From Eonycteris spelaea (taxonomy: Eukaryota; Chordata; Mammalia; Chiroptera; Pteropodidae), in the NCBI GenBank assembly GCA_003508835.1, contig PUFA01000225.1, positions 2,108,001 through 2,172,000 of the forward strand: a stretch of DNA of 64,000 nucleotides, given 5' to 3'. Below the pieces are notes generated by a model. That model saw nothing but the letters and a program-made list of their open reading frames with translations. It made no database searches and was not told the origin of the DNA. The position numbers and the translations under genes are program-made. How positions within the stretch are numbered: position 1 is the stretch's first letter; the number at the start of each line of letters is the position of its first letter. This document shows positions 35,021 to 46,748 of this stretch, piece by piece.

Positions 35021-38000
35021 GCTCTTTGGAGGGATCTCGGCTGATCTGAACTAGAAGGGCTGATTCTTGGGGCTGTGGTGGCTGAGGCCAGGCAAGGGGA
35101 GAAAGCAGGATGTGTGCACTAGATAGAGAGGTGATGTGGCTGCTCTGGCTTGTGGGATGGCTCCTGGTTTGGAGATCCACACACTGCCAAGACCTTTCTT
35201 TTCTCTTTGCAAAAGGTTCCATTCAGCTGGTTGCCAATTCTTAGTCCCTAGCCCTGCCATCCAAATCGCCGGCTCTAGGAAGGAAAGTTTTGAAAGAGCC
35301 ATGAGCTGCCTCACCTCTTCCACTCCTGACTTTCTTCCTACTCAGATCCTGAATCTTCAGGGCGTGTGGTGGGAGATGTGATCTCCAGGGATTCTGTGTG
35401 TGCATGTGAGACTAGAACCAACTGCACAAATATTTTCCAAGCCAGGATTGGGGCTCGGGGCTCTGAGTGCAAACCCAACTCGATTTAACCATGTCACACA
35501 GCCTCCTAGCACCTGGCCCTCTGCCTATCTAAGGACTCAGAAGGCCTTATACTAATGTTTGAATCCACTTTACCTTCAAATTAGTGGAAGTCCAAGATAG
35601 GCCCAGGAAATTCCCAAGAGAGATGGAAAGTAAGTTCCAGTAGGAAAGACTGAATCATGTCGGGCCACTTTAATCTGCCTGAGAGGATGCTAGAGAGGGG
35701 CTGTCTGAGTGGGAAGAGAACGCAGGCAGTTATTTTCTGTCTCCCCACATTTGGAACTAAGTGAGAGCCACACAGAGGGGCCACAGGTTAGATAATAGAA
35801 AGACTTTGTAGTGTGTGTGATTCGTGACGGAAGCTTGCAGAGCTGTATAAAACCTGTAGGTTTTCAGTATGGAAGCAGGGATCGGATACATACCTGTTTG
35901 AGGCAGGGAGCTGGCCTACGTGGCCTTCTTGGTACCCCTTCCTGGCAGAGGAATCGGACTCCTGGCACGGCACATGTTGAGCTGGGGTGTGGGAGGAAGA
36001 GCAGAGCAGGGCATATGCCTTAGGGGCGGGTCTCTGGCTGCACAGCCAGTGGGATTTGGGGTCTGGGTAAGTGTGGATCTTGGAAGATGGATAGGGGCAG
36101 GAGGCCTCTCTGGAGAGAAAATTCTGGAAACCAAAGGGATTAAGACCTTATGGCCTCCAACCCCTTGACGCATCTTGTCCCAGAGCCTGTCCACCTTCCA
36201 CCCGCAGCTGGTTCAGCGCTGGCCCCTGGCCCTCCCCCTCTGGCACGGGACGAGCAGAGCCAGCTCAGTGGAGGGAGTACCCTCTCCTTTCTCTCCACCC
36301 TTTGACTCTGAATCATTGTGTGGCTCAGCCCTGACCCCATTTCCTCCCTGCCGGCCTTCCGCCATCTGTTGGCAGCTGTGCAGACTGAGTTTGGTGCCTG
36401 GTGCTGCTTAGACCCTGGCACCGACCTGCTCGGCCTTACACATGTCCTCTTTCTTCACCAACTGACTTGCTTTTAGTGCTTTTTGGGGGTCTCTTTCCAC
36501 AGCTCCCTCCTGCTTTCCTGGGAGTTCTGAAATCCTAGTTCGCGGGTCAAACCCAGCTGAACATTTGAATTTCCCCAGGGGCTTAGAAACATTCAGAGTC
36601 TAGGAACTCACCCTACTGAGTCAGACCCTCCAGTAGAGGGACCAGGAATTTATATGTTTAAAAAAGTTCTCAGATGACAATTGAGAATGTGGACTATATA
36701 TTAAATAATGTTATTGCATCAATGTTGAATTTCCTGGGTGGCATATTGTGTTTATATAGGAGAATGTCCTAGTTCTTAAGTGATTCAGGCTGAAGTATTT
36801 AGAGGTGAAGGGTTTGCATCTTCCAAATGGTTAAGCGGAGAAAGAGTATGCAAGTGTGGGGAAATGTTAAAAGCAATGCATGCAGGTGGGAAAAGGAAAC
36901 TGGTAGAAATGACCTTTCGGATGATTTCCATCGGTTTTGAGCTGGATACGAGAGGTCACAGCCAGGGCCACCAAGGTGCACAACTCCAGGGGGCACCATT
37001 CATGTGATTGTCTTTATTCTGGTCAGGGGTGTCATTCACATAGAACACAGCGTGTGGGTGCTTCTTGGGGTTGTGTGACACAGTGGTACAGGCCCCAGCC
37101 ATCTCTTCCTGGATGAGCTGCAGAGTAGCAGAGACCCAGGCCCTTGTCCACCTCACCTACCTATTTCCTGGAACCTACATGGATATTTGATTTTTTTTTT
37201 TTTTTTTTACCAGATTCCTAGTAGCCCTCAAGAACTAAAGGAATAGAGCAGTTTCTAATTTGTCAGCCCAGCAGAGACTGGCATAGAGGGAACTGAATTG
37301 GGGAAGGGGGAGGCAGGAAACATGAGACTCTGATTCCTGAAATACTTTGTGCACTGCCTCTTCTCCCAGCAAATGAAATTTGGCGCATGAGTTCTCACTA
37401 GCTCCAGGTCGTCGGGATGGGTTGCTCCTGCCTTCCCTCTTGCCCTCTCTGGAATCCCCCTGTGCCCGTCTGTGGCTTCTCTGCATCTTCCCTTAACTTT
37501 AGGGATGGCTCTCCTTGTCCTAGGGGGGATGCTGCCTATCCTGCCTCCTCATGAGCCTTTTGGAAGGAGCAGCTGCCAGTGTGGCCCGGGGTGTGCACTC
37601 TGTCAGCTGGGTCTCCTTCCCTGTGCGTGGCTGACACTCTGGTGGTGTCCTGGCCAGGAGCTGCGGGGTTGGGGGGAGGGGGGGGGGGGAGACAGAGACA
37701 GTGGTTAGAGAGGGGTAGCTCAGCTTTCCTCATCTGAATTCCAGCCTGGGAAGAGCCTTGGGAGCCAGGCCTGCTGGAGTGTCTCTGGGCCTTTCTTTTA
37801 TTTCCTCCCAGGGCTAAGGAGCAGCTTAGCCTTAGGCGGGGTTTGACTTTGGAGTCCTCTGAGGAATTTTCCTGAAGGAATTCAACTGGTCAGAATCAAA
37901 GACTCCCAGAACTGGCAGGCACTCAGTGGCTTGTGCACCCACCCACCTGCCTTTATACAGGCCAAACCCAGCCTGTTAGTTGAAACCTAGTCCTGTGTTT

Positions 38001-40328
38001 GAAGGACCCCAAGGAAGGACACTATTTGCATTCTGATCGCCCATCTCCATGTACAGAATTTCTCACCGCCTATGTCCCAGTTCACATACATCTTTCTCAC
38101 TGAAAATGAGGTGAATTTGAAACCTGAGGAGCTTAATGGAGGTGACGGATTCAACGTTTAATTTTGAATAAAATGTTTGAGATATGTACAGGTTTCTATT
38201 GGGAGCATAAAGAAAGGGCCCTTAGTTCAATCTGGGGGTTCAGAGAAAAGCTTTCTAAAGAACACAGTGTCTGAACAGGCTTAGAAGGCTGAGTTTGGAG
38301 TCACATTGGCAGAGTGTTGGGAAGGACATGCCCAGGAGAAGGAACAAAATCACAGAGGTATCACATACATGGTAATGAGTGGTTGGAGAGGAGAGGGAGA
38401 TGCGGGTGTGATAAAGGCCTTGGAATATAATGGAGAACCTCTGAAGGGGTTTAAGCTGGAGTGAGGTGATCAGATGTGCGCTTTAGAAAGGCCCTCTGGC
38501 TGCTCTGTGGAGAAAGCCTTAAAGAGGGAAAGGTTAGTAGGAGGAAGAACTGTTAGAAGCTGTCGTAATAGCTGGTGAGAGAAGATAAGGGTTTAATTAA
38601 GACGACAGCAGTTAGGCTAGAAGGAAGGACTAGATTTGGAAAGTATCAAAGAGGAAAAGTTGGTAGACCTTGGTGGTTGGATATGGGGCGAAAGGAAGGA
38701 GGAATCCAGGACGACCTTAGGGTTTCTAACTTGGGTGACTGGGTGGTGCCACCGTGGGAACCGGGAGGGAGGAGAAGGTGTGGGGAGGAAAAAAGGAGGT
38801 GATAGTTCAGTTTGGAATATTTTGGATTTGAGATATGGGTGGACAGATAAACCTGAGGGGGCTGCACATTTGGAATCATCAGCACGTGAGTGGAGTGAGG
38901 AGGAGATAGCGGTTGCCCAAGCAGAGGGTGTCGTGTGAACAGCGGACTCAGAATGGAATCCTGAACCCACACCGACATTTCGGGGGTGGACAGAAGAGGA
39001 GAACAGAGAAGGTGGCGAACAACAACAACAACAACAAAACAGGGTCATGGAAGCCAGCGGGTGGAGGGTTTAAGGAAGAAGGGAATGGTCTGTAGAGCCA
39101 GATGTGGCAGCCGTGTCCATTGACTACAGAACTGGGCATTGTTGCTGGGGCAGTTTGCGAGGATGTTGGGGCAGATGTCAGGAGACAGCAACTTGAACAG
39201 TGATGGGAAGGGAGAAATGGGAAGCTGGCTGGGCAGGAAAGGAAGAACAGAGAGAGTATTAGCTGGAGGATAAATAGTCAAGGGAGAGTGCCAAGGTGTA
39301 GGGTTTTTTTTTCTCTTCTTTTTTTTTTAAGGCTAGAAGAAGCTTGAACATGTTTATGTGCTGAAGAGAGAGACCCAGTTAAGGAGGAGAGGTGAGGATA
39401 CGGGGGAGGCAGGGGGAATTCATGGAGCATCATCCTGACGGAGACCCAGTGGATGGGGCAAGAACACAAGAGAGTCGTACCTCAGCTTCCCCCGGGACCA
39501 AAGGAAAAGAGAAAGGCTGAATGCGAGTGTGGATAAGTTAGTGAGGGAGAGAGGCACGGCGCTGCGAGAGATTCTTTCCAATTGCCTCAGTTTTCCTCTT
39601 CACAAATGGTATCTGGTTAAGGCAACTCTTAGTACTCTGCTGGTCCCAGCTCAGGGCTGAAAATCCACAGCATTCTCTGGATTGAAAGGCTTAAAGTCAG
39701 CCCAGCTTGAAGCATTTATCTAGTGTCTCCTATCTAAAGCACTAGGACCTCCTTTTTTGGAAGACCAGTTTTCCATCTATGGGCAGCTAAGTTCTGGGTA
39801 TGCTCATCCAATTCCTTTGAATTTCAAACAGCAAGACCACCTTGTAGATGAAAAATAAGGGTGGAGAAAGTCAATAGGCAGAGGAATCAGCAGAGTGCTT
39901 CATGTACCCTGAGTCTGGGTGTGGGCTAATAGGTCTTTGGGATGCTACTTCCTAAAATTTGCTGAGCCAGTCTTGGCCCTTCAGGGTTCTGTGCCTGTGC
40001 CTGACAGAGGAACTGAGTTCTGGGTCCTGAGGGGCGCACACCTCAGTTTAAGGGGTATACTTGTTATAACTCATTTTGGATCTGATGGAACTTGCCACCC
40101 AAGAATCTATCTGAACCTTTTTTCCTTTTGTTGTTTTTTACTTTCTAATCAAGAGGAAGAACATGCTTCATATATTTGTTACCCGCTCGATAAAGCAGTA
40201 CAGTGGAATGTACAAATTTTGATAATTTTATGAAATCATAAACTTCTTGGCTGCTGGCAGTCAGGATCGGAGGTGGCTGCTTCACACTCACATCTCCCAA
40301 GCTGATCCGAAACCGATGCATACAGCAG

Positions 40329-40895
40329 GTCCTCAAATAACATCATTTCGTTATAATGTTGATGAAAAAATACAATCTATTCCCAGCCAGGGCCACCGTC
40401 TGTGTGGAGTTTGCACGTTCCCTCCGTGTCTGCTTGGGTTTTCTCCGGGGACTCCGGTTTCCTTCCACATTCGAAGCTGTGCCTGTTAGATGAATCGCCG
40501 TGCCTACGTCCCGTCTGGGGGAATGCGAGTGTGAGTTTGAGTGCTCCCTGTAGTGGCAGGGCACCCTGTCCTGGATGGGGTCCCACATGTCGCCCAAGCT
40601 GCTGGGAGAGGCACTGGTCACCCACGACCCTGAATTGGAATAAGCGGGTTAGAAAATGATTATCTCACTGGTTTCCATTCATCTTTTTAAAATGGACGAA
40701 TAGCTCACATTTATTTCAATGTTTAATATTAGAAGTGTTTGAGGTCTTTACTTCAAAGTATGGTGATTTTTTTTTGACCAGAAATATGTTTATACCAGCT
40801 AGCCTGTGGTGAAATTGGTTTCGTTATATGTTGTTTTATTGAAAGTCACAGTTTTCAAGAACCTGTCAATGACATTAAGTGAGAACCTACTGCCC
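40329..40895. mobile_element. Tigger-like DNA transposon copy
   Basis: The left end 'caggtcctcaaataacatca' and the right end 'gacattaagtgagaacctactg' are imperfect inverted repeats of each other (CAG..TCCTCA / TGAGAACCTACTG). The interior has 'gtgtggagtttgcacgttcc' and 'gtgggttttctccgggg'-like text, a conserved piece in old mammalian DNA elements, and 'ccctgaattggaataagcggg'. The family was not determined. Confidence 0.45.
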
Positions 40896-41404
40896 ACCAA
40901 AGGCCCGTGGTTCTCAGCTCGGCTGCAGACTAGAATCTCCTGGGGAGCTTTTAAAAACATCACTGCCCTACCGCAGACCAGTTAAATCAGAATCTCTCAG
41001 GAGAACCGGGGCATCGTGACTGTTCTTATCAAAAAGTCCCCTAGCGTTTGTAACGTGCAGCCAGAGCTGAGAACGCTGAGCCAGGCTAACCATGTCGTCA
41101 CAGCCATTTTGTTCAGTGTCTTTTTTATGTCACGGCTTCTAAAGAAAAGGGTGCTAACACTGGAGTAATGAAGGGGACTGCTTGCAGCCAGAGGCAGCTG
41201 GCCTTAGGGAGGCTCCGGTCACCCATGTCCCTTCCTGCCTGGCTTCCTGAGGGCCTAGGGGAAAATTAATATTTTGGCACAACTGTAATTCATCAGGCAC
41301 TCTGGTCCCACCTGTTGGCAAGCTTTGTTTAATCACTCATATTGGTGTATTTTGGGAGGATCCTTGTGTAGTCTGAGTAATTATAAGGTCTGTTTCGTAG
41401 AGCT

Positions 41405-42030
41405 ATATTATACTTTTCATTTATCATTTTATTGAGTTATAATTAACATACAATAAACTGTACATATTTAAAGTGTACAGTTTGATAAGTCTTGACTTAC
41501 GTATATACCTCTGAAACCATTACCACAATCTAGATATTTATCATCCCCGAGTTTCCTTCCACTCCTTTGTAATCCATCTTTTTACCCTTTCTCAGATAGA
41601 TCTGCTTTTTGTTAATGTATGTGAGTTTTCATTTCATTTTCCAGAATTTTATCTAAATGGAATCTTATATACTCATACTCTTTTGTCTGGCATAGTTATT
41701 TTGAGATTCATCCGTGTTATTGCATGTGTCAGTAATTCATTCCTTTTTTTTTGCTGAGTAGTATTCAGTTGTGGGGACATATCACATATTATTAATCTGT
41801 TCGCCAGTTGCTGGACATTTGGATTGTTTCCGGTTTTTAGATGTTATACACAAGGCTGCTATGACTATTCATGTATAGATCTTCTGCAAACAGGTGCTTT
41901 CATTTTCTTGAGTAGGTAAGTAGGAGCGTGATGGTTGAGTCATATGGTAGGTGGATATTTACCTTTTCAAGAAGCTGCCTTTGTTCCAAAGTAGTCGTAC
42001 CATTTCACATTCCCCACCAGCAGTGTCTGA
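41405..42030 (-). mobile_element. L1M/HAL1-type LINE 3' end, minus orientation
   Basis: It begins 'ttttattgagttataattaa' and runs through 'aaagtgtacagtttgataag', 'ctgctatgactattcatgta', 'gagtcatatggtaggtggat' and 'ttccccaccagcagtgt'. This is the antisense 3' text of old L1M/HAL1 elements. It ends about 340 bases before PIK3C2B exon 2. Confidence 0.7.
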
Positions 42031-42372
42031 GAGCTGTCCTCTTTCAACTGACTAAAGAGCCCTTGTTTCTGTCTCCTCCTCTTAGCTGATGCCAGGTGCT
42101 TCTTTCTTTCCTCGGGGTATGTGTGAGAGAGATGAGGATCGGAGTTAGGGGCCCAGAGGTGGAGCCGTGTGTAGATGAGTGGAAGGGCAGTGGCTGTAAT
42201 AGATAGATCAGTAGAGTTGTCTTAGTATCTCTTTTTTTCTCCATCTTTCTATTTCTTTTCATCTGTTGTAGATGCTCGAGAAATAGGCAGTGGCCCAGAT
42301 GATGTCACTTAAATCAGATTATTAATACATCTCTTTTTGTGACTGAATGATATTTTTGCCTCTCCCCCGCAG

Positions 42373-42424
42373 ATGCCCAGACACCATGCCACAACCCTGC
42401 AGACCTGACACTGGCAGGAGGTAG
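42373..42424 (+). promoter_or_regulatory. PIK3C2B: Two overlapping upstream ORFs in the exon 2 leader
   Basis: Between the splice acceptor and the PIK3C2B start there are two short upstream frames. ATG at 42373 ends at TGA 42406-42408 (11 codons). ATG at 42386 ends at TAG 42422-42424 (12 codons). Both end before the main start at 42460, so reinitiation or leaky scanning would be needed. Whether they are translated is unknown. Confidence 0.5.
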
Positions 42425-43388
42425 AAGACTTCCTTGTTTCCTCTGTCCCCACCCTCACCATGTCTTCGACTCAAGGCAATGGGGAACACTGGAAGTCCCT
42501 GGAGTCGGTGGGCATCAGCCGCAAAGAGCTGGCCATGGCGGAAGCCCTGCAGATGGAGTATGACGCTCTTTCCCGGCTCCGGCATGACAAGGAGGAAAGC
42601 AGAACCAAGCAGAACGCAGATTCCTCTCTCATCAGCTGGGATGAGCCAGTCCTGGACTTCTACAGCAAGTCGGCGGGAAGGCAGAAGGACCTCAAGCTTT
42701 TACGCGGTCTTTCTGGCTCTGATCCTACCCTCAATTACAACTCTCTCTCCCCACAGGAAGGGCTGCCCAACCACTCTACCTCCCAGGGTTCCCAGCCTGG
42801 CCCAGATCCCTGGTCCAAAGGCTCCCCAGCTGGAGACTATCTTTACATTTTTGATGGTTCAAATGGAGGGCTCTCTTTGTCCCCAGGACCAGAAGATACA
42901 GATGGCTCTTCTAAGAAGCTGTCCCCACCTCCTCTGCCTCCCAGAGTCTCTATCTGGGACACCCCTCCTCTGCCTCCCAGAAAGGGATCCCCCTCGTCCT
43001 CTAAGGTCTCCCAGCCCAGTGACATCAATACTTTTTCTTTGGTCAAACAGCCTCCAGGAAAATTGCTAGGGCGTCAGATCCTAGAAGAAGAGGAGCCGGG
43101 AGGTGGGGGTACGGGATGCCTACTGGGCTCTGTGGACTACGATGGTATCAATGATGCAATTACACGGCTCAACTTGAAGTCAACCTATGATGCAGAGATG
43201 TTGCGGGATGCCACCAGGGGCTGGAAGGAGGGCCGGGGGACCCTGGACTTGGGCAAGGATGCTCCTGGAAAACCTGTGGCCCGGAGCAAGACCATGCCTC
43301 CTCAGGTGCCCCCCGCACCTATACCTCCCGCTACGCCAACCGAAAATGTGGGACACCTGGCAAGAACCACCGGATCTCTGCTGCTTCG
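42373..43388 (+). CDS. PIK3C2B: PIK3C2B exon 2, first coding exon (N-terminal domain), frame broken near its end
   Basis: Acceptor CCCCCGCAG precedes 42373 and donor CTTCG|GTGAGG follows 43388. The start codon is at 42460, with the conserved opening MSSTQGNGEHWKSLESVGIS. Product: class II PI3-kinase C2-beta, which makes PI3P and PI(3,4)P2 on plasma-membrane and endosomal membranes. The N-terminal region binds clathrin and adaptor proteins. Visible here: an acidic/charged stretch (residues 20-60), SH3-ligand motifs PPPLPPR (156-162) and PPLPPR (169-174), and a conserved segment DYDGINDAITRLNLKSTYDAEM (226-247, cited in part). The frame is conserved to Pro285. The C-run 43309-43314 then has six C where seven are needed for PPR, so the last 25 codons are read one base out of step. 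In the conserved frame they encode RTYTSRYANRKC..PGKNHRISAAS. Confidence 0.95.
43309..43314 (+). other. PIK3C2B: One-base deletion (C-run) disrupting the PIK3C2B frame
   Basis: The sequence after GTG is six C, then GCACCTA. Seven C would give CCC CCC CGC ACC, matching the Pro-Pro-Arg-Thr of human PIK3C2B, after which the downstream codons fall into the conserved frame to the exon end. The one-base loss is seen directly. Whether it is genomic or a homopolymer error cannot be decided here. Confidence 0.85.
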
Positions 43389-43917
43389 GTGAGGACCTTA
43401 TTGTCTTTCTTGTGTCCTCATTTCCTCATGTCATTCAGAAATAGAATAGTCCCTCTTTCTTCTTTGTTGTTTCGGATCTGCTACATACTCATCCCTTTCT
43501 TCCCCTCTGCTTCTGTCATCAGGGCCCTGGGCCCTGGTGGGGGAGAGGAAAAGGGACACCTAGAGACATGGCTCGTTTCTAGGGCCAAGTTTTGTGTGTC
43601 TTGTGTATTTTGTGTACTTTCTGGGTGCAGGTGTTTTAGGATCCCAGTTCCTATTGTGTGCCTGCTTAATGACGTGAGGGCTGAACCGGGTCATGGCTCT
43701 CATCGTTGAGTCTGGCCGAATGACCTTATGGACTGGAACATGTTGCTTCTGTTTTCCGACTTTCTGCTCTGCCAAAAATGCTACGTGGTGATGAGGCTCA
43801 GTCCTCATTTGAACTGTTGTTTGGTGCTTATTGGACACCAGACCCTGGTCCAGACGCCCCCAGGAACTCTGCGTATTGGTCCAAGGACTGTTGGTCTCTC
43901 TCATTCCCAAACTTGTT

Positions 43918-44095
43918 CTCACTCTCTCTCTCTCTTGCTCTCTGTGAGTTTCCCTTTCTGTCTCTTCCCTTCTGTCTTTCTTTCTCCCTCTGTCTCTCTC
44001 TGCCCTCTCTCTCTGTCTATCTCTCTGTGTCTCTGTGTATAGCTCCCTGTTCTCTCTCTCCCTGTCTCTCTACCTCTCTCTGTCTCTCTTCTATT
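43918..44095 (+). repeat. CT-rich microsatellite
   Basis: An imperfect (CT)n/(TCTG)n stretch in intron 2, directly abutting an L1/HAL1-type fragment. Confidence 0.9.
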
Positions 44096-44235
44096 GTGGT
44101 AAAATATACATAACATTAAATTTACCATCTTGACCAGTTTTACAAATACAGTGCATCAGCATTAAGTACATTCATATTGTTCTGCAACCATCACCACATT
44201 CATCTCTTCGCATTGAAAATATTTAGAGAAAATGG
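44095..44235. mobile_element. L1/HAL1-type LINE fragment
   Basis: The text 'attgtggtaaaatatacata', 'aaatttaccatcttgaccag' and 'gttctgcaaccatcaccaca' belongs to the same old L1-type family as 2650-3125. Confidence 0.6.
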
Positions 44236-46642
44236 GCAGTGTGACAATAATAATTTTACTTTTTCTGTACCTAATGTACAATAGCAAAATATTTACAAAG
44301 AAGCACAATGTGGGTTCGAGGGCAGCTTTAATCTTTTTTTCTGGTTTAAAAAGTGCCAGCAGCATCTCCATGGGTGGGACCTGAAGATTGCTTTATGTTT
44401 CCCCTGAGGCCCTGGAAGCCATGGCCCTAGGAGAGGTCCCCCGCCTTCTGTGGCTGATGACTTCTGTAGGAACAGTGTTCCACCTCATCCTTGTTTCCTC
44501 TTTATTCATTGTCTAAGGGACACTGGGGCTTTCCCACCTTGTGTCCCAGCAATTGGGATCATTCACAACTCTGGAAAAGCCACGTGGTCCTTCCTTCCTG
44601 TGCTGCTTCTGCTAAGAGAGCCCTTGAAAAGCAGCATCGGCTCCTGGGATAAGTACAGCTGTAGAGCTCAGGGATTTTTAAAGGCCCTGCTCTGAGAGGT
44701 GGGGCTGTTCCCTCTATTTATAGGGACAGACAGAGTCCTATTCCCAGCTCCGAGTTCCCGCACAAGGCTGGGCCTGCTTGCTGGGTCCTGCCACCCTGGT
44801 AGGTAGTCACTTCTGTGGTTCCCTCTACCTGCCCCCTACTCCCTTCCCCTTCCCCCAACCCCTGTGTGTCATCAGAGTTCTGAGAGGGAGCTCTGTCCAG
44901 AGTCTCCTTGAAGAAGCTAGGGCAAAGCACAGAAAGCTCTTGCCCATTCTTAGTGGGAAAATGCGGCCTTGGTCTTCTCCAGCTCAGCTCAGTGCAGGGG
45001 CCCATCCCACTGGGCAGGGGGACCCCTCGGGCCTTCGGCCTGTGCCCCCACCCCGCCTTCGCCGGGCTTCCAGACGGAGGGACCCTCCTTATCCCAGACC
45101 TGCGGAGCCAACTCTGGAAATGGTTGGCTCCAAATGCCAGCTTGGTACACCCGCTGCCAGCCTCTGCACGGCAGACTCCCCCAGTCAGCACCGGGTGATG
45201 CCACCAGGGCCTTCCAGCAGGGCGGACGTAAGTGGCTTTGTTTTCCTATGGAACCAGGGAGTGGTACTAAAAGGGCATGAAAATGGCCTTTCAGTAGCGA
45301 CTCTGTTCTCTCTCCCTCCCCCTCGCCTTCCCCTCCTTTCTCTGTCTCTCTTTCTCTTTCTGTTGCTCCCTCTCTGTTGCTCTGTGGCTCTCTCACCCTT
45401 GCTTTTGTGGGTTAATTGCTGACAGTGGTACTATTGTTTTGACTGGGACACAGGCACAAACTTGGCAGGGCCAGGGCCTCACATGTCAACTGCCCCCACT
45501 GCCTCCTTCTTCTCCCCACTCGCCCAGGGGAGCAAGGCTAATGGGAGAGGGTCACTCAGAGGAAACACTAGATATTCAAATGAGGAGCTCAGTGCTGCCA
45601 TCTGCTCAAGGGGTGGGAGGACATGAGAATAGCCAGAGGGAGGATGAGGCGAGCAGAGACCTAAGCTTTGGGCTCTCCAGAGGCAGCTGTTGGCACTGAC
45701 TGCCAACTCTCCATCACGGCCTCAGCCTCGGCTTGTTCATTCCCCTGGGGGGCCCTCCCCTGGTGGCTCTAGGCAGGCCCACCAGCAGAAACCTGTCATG
45801 CACCAGCTCCCCTACTTCCTGCTGCTGGGGGCTGGGAGGCAGGCCTCGCCAGAGGGCTTCTTTAGCATTCTTCAAGGGTGAGTGAAAGCAATGCTTGGGC
45901 TATGGGAGACAGTTTGAGGTCTTATTGGAGAGAATCCCCACCACCCATCACCACACATGTGTTCTTGGGCAAGAAGTGGGGCACAGGCAGGCTCCCTGAC
46001 ATTATGGCTATTTAGAACCAAAAGACTTTGGAACAGGAGGAGCTAAGCCTTCTAGCAGGTTCTCTCCTGCCCAGAAAGCTGTTCTGACCTCAAATAGCAT
46101 TGACTGTGAAGGCACGTGTGTCTGTCATTGTCTCTATGTAAGGGGTCTTGGTCTTTCTCTGCTTTGGGTCCCTGGGGCTTTTGCCCAGGGCCCAGCTCCC
46201 CTGGGGACTGTTTGGGCAGTCCACTTGCCCTGGCCTCCATGATGGAGTAGGACAAATAGCTGCCTGCTCAGCTCCCTGCCAGCTTCTGGGAGCACCCCCT
46301 CAAAGCCAGCCCAGGGCCCAGCAGTGCTGTGTTTATAACCTGCTGGACTGAGCTTAGACACTGCCCCCTTGGGAAGGAGGTTTGGCCACACTTTTGTCCA
46401 TTCCGCCCAGGCTTCCAGACTCAGCCAAAGCTTCAAGTTTTCTCTTTCAACTTTGCTCTTGGTCTTCTAGGATAGCAGATAAATATATCCCTGCCTTTGC
46501 CATATTTTCTTGGGCTCCTTTCACTGAATGTCGAATGCCTAGAAAGTCCTCCCACCTAGAGTTTAATAGTTTCGATCGGGGAGCAGTGGGAAGAGGGTGC
46601 CATGAGGGCAAAGGCACTGAGTCAGCTGCTCTTCTCTTACAG

Positions 46643-46748
46643 GCGGGCTCGCGGCCCCACCCCGTCGTCAACTCAACGGCCACGAGTTGTTTGAGGTCTC
46701 GGAGGAGAGGGATGAGGAAGTCGCTGCATTTTGCCACATGCTGGATAT
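46643..46748 (+). CDS. PIK3C2B: PIK3C2B exon 3, carrying a 5-bp frame-breaking duplication
   Basis: Acceptor CTTCTCTTACAG and donor GATAT|GTAAGA are good. The first codons (GSRPHPVV) and the last part, HELFEVSEERDEEVAAFCHMLD, match human PIK3C2B residues just before the Ras-binding domain, but they lie in different frames. The cause is a tandem TCAAC duplication at 46668-46677. Without it the exon would be 101 nt and would fit the 0/2 phase of its neighbours. As written it is 106 nt, so it shifts the frame by +5. Combined with the -1 of exon 2, the net is +4 and the frame is not restored. Confidence 0.9.
46668..46677 (+). repeat. PIK3C2B: TCAAC x2 tandem duplication in PIK3C2B exon 3
   Basis: TCAAC (46668-46672) is repeated exactly at 46673-46677. 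Removing one copy gives CCC GTC GTC AAC GGC CAC GAG, the expected P V V N G H E against human T V A N G H E. The extra five bases are therefore a derived duplication in this sequence. Confidence 0.85.
46692..46694 (+). other. PIK3C2B: Premature stop codon reached in the as-written reading frame
   Basis: Joining exon 2 to exon 3 as sequenced gives CGG (split codon), then CGG GCT CGC and so on to GTT GTT TGA at 46692-46694. The predicted product is about 326 residues and lacks every folded domain of PI3K-C2-beta. The stop lies many exons before the last junction, so nonsense-mediated decay would be expected if the indels are real. Confidence 0.8.

Larger units (their letters stand above)
22880..42372 (+). 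other. PIK3C2B: PIK3C2B intron 1
   Basis: About 19.5 kb without a recognised exon. Contents visible by eye: MIR-type SINEs (24866-24990, 28562-28790, 29935-30070, 30255-30420), a CT microsatellite (26891-27040), a TG microsatellite (32084-32113), an L1 tail (34350-35020), a Tigger-like transposon (40329-40895), an L1/HAL1 tail (41405-42030) and a G-run near 37670. A 66-codon minus-strand frame (36956-37156) looks protein-like but was not matched to a family. Confidence 0.7.
43389..46642 (+). other. PIK3C2B: PIK3C2B intron 2
   Basis: No further exon is recognised. It contains a CT-rich microsatellite (43918-44095) joined to an L1/HAL1 fragment (44095-44235), and a second CT-rich stretch near 45300-45400. 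The 214-codon frame at 44778-45422 is low complexity at its end and matches no family I know. Confidence 0.75.

Noticed and set aside
42434..43069. 211-codon open frame overlapping PIK3C2B exon 2
   Set aside because: It is a shadow of the real frame that starts at 42460, which matches PIK3C2B.
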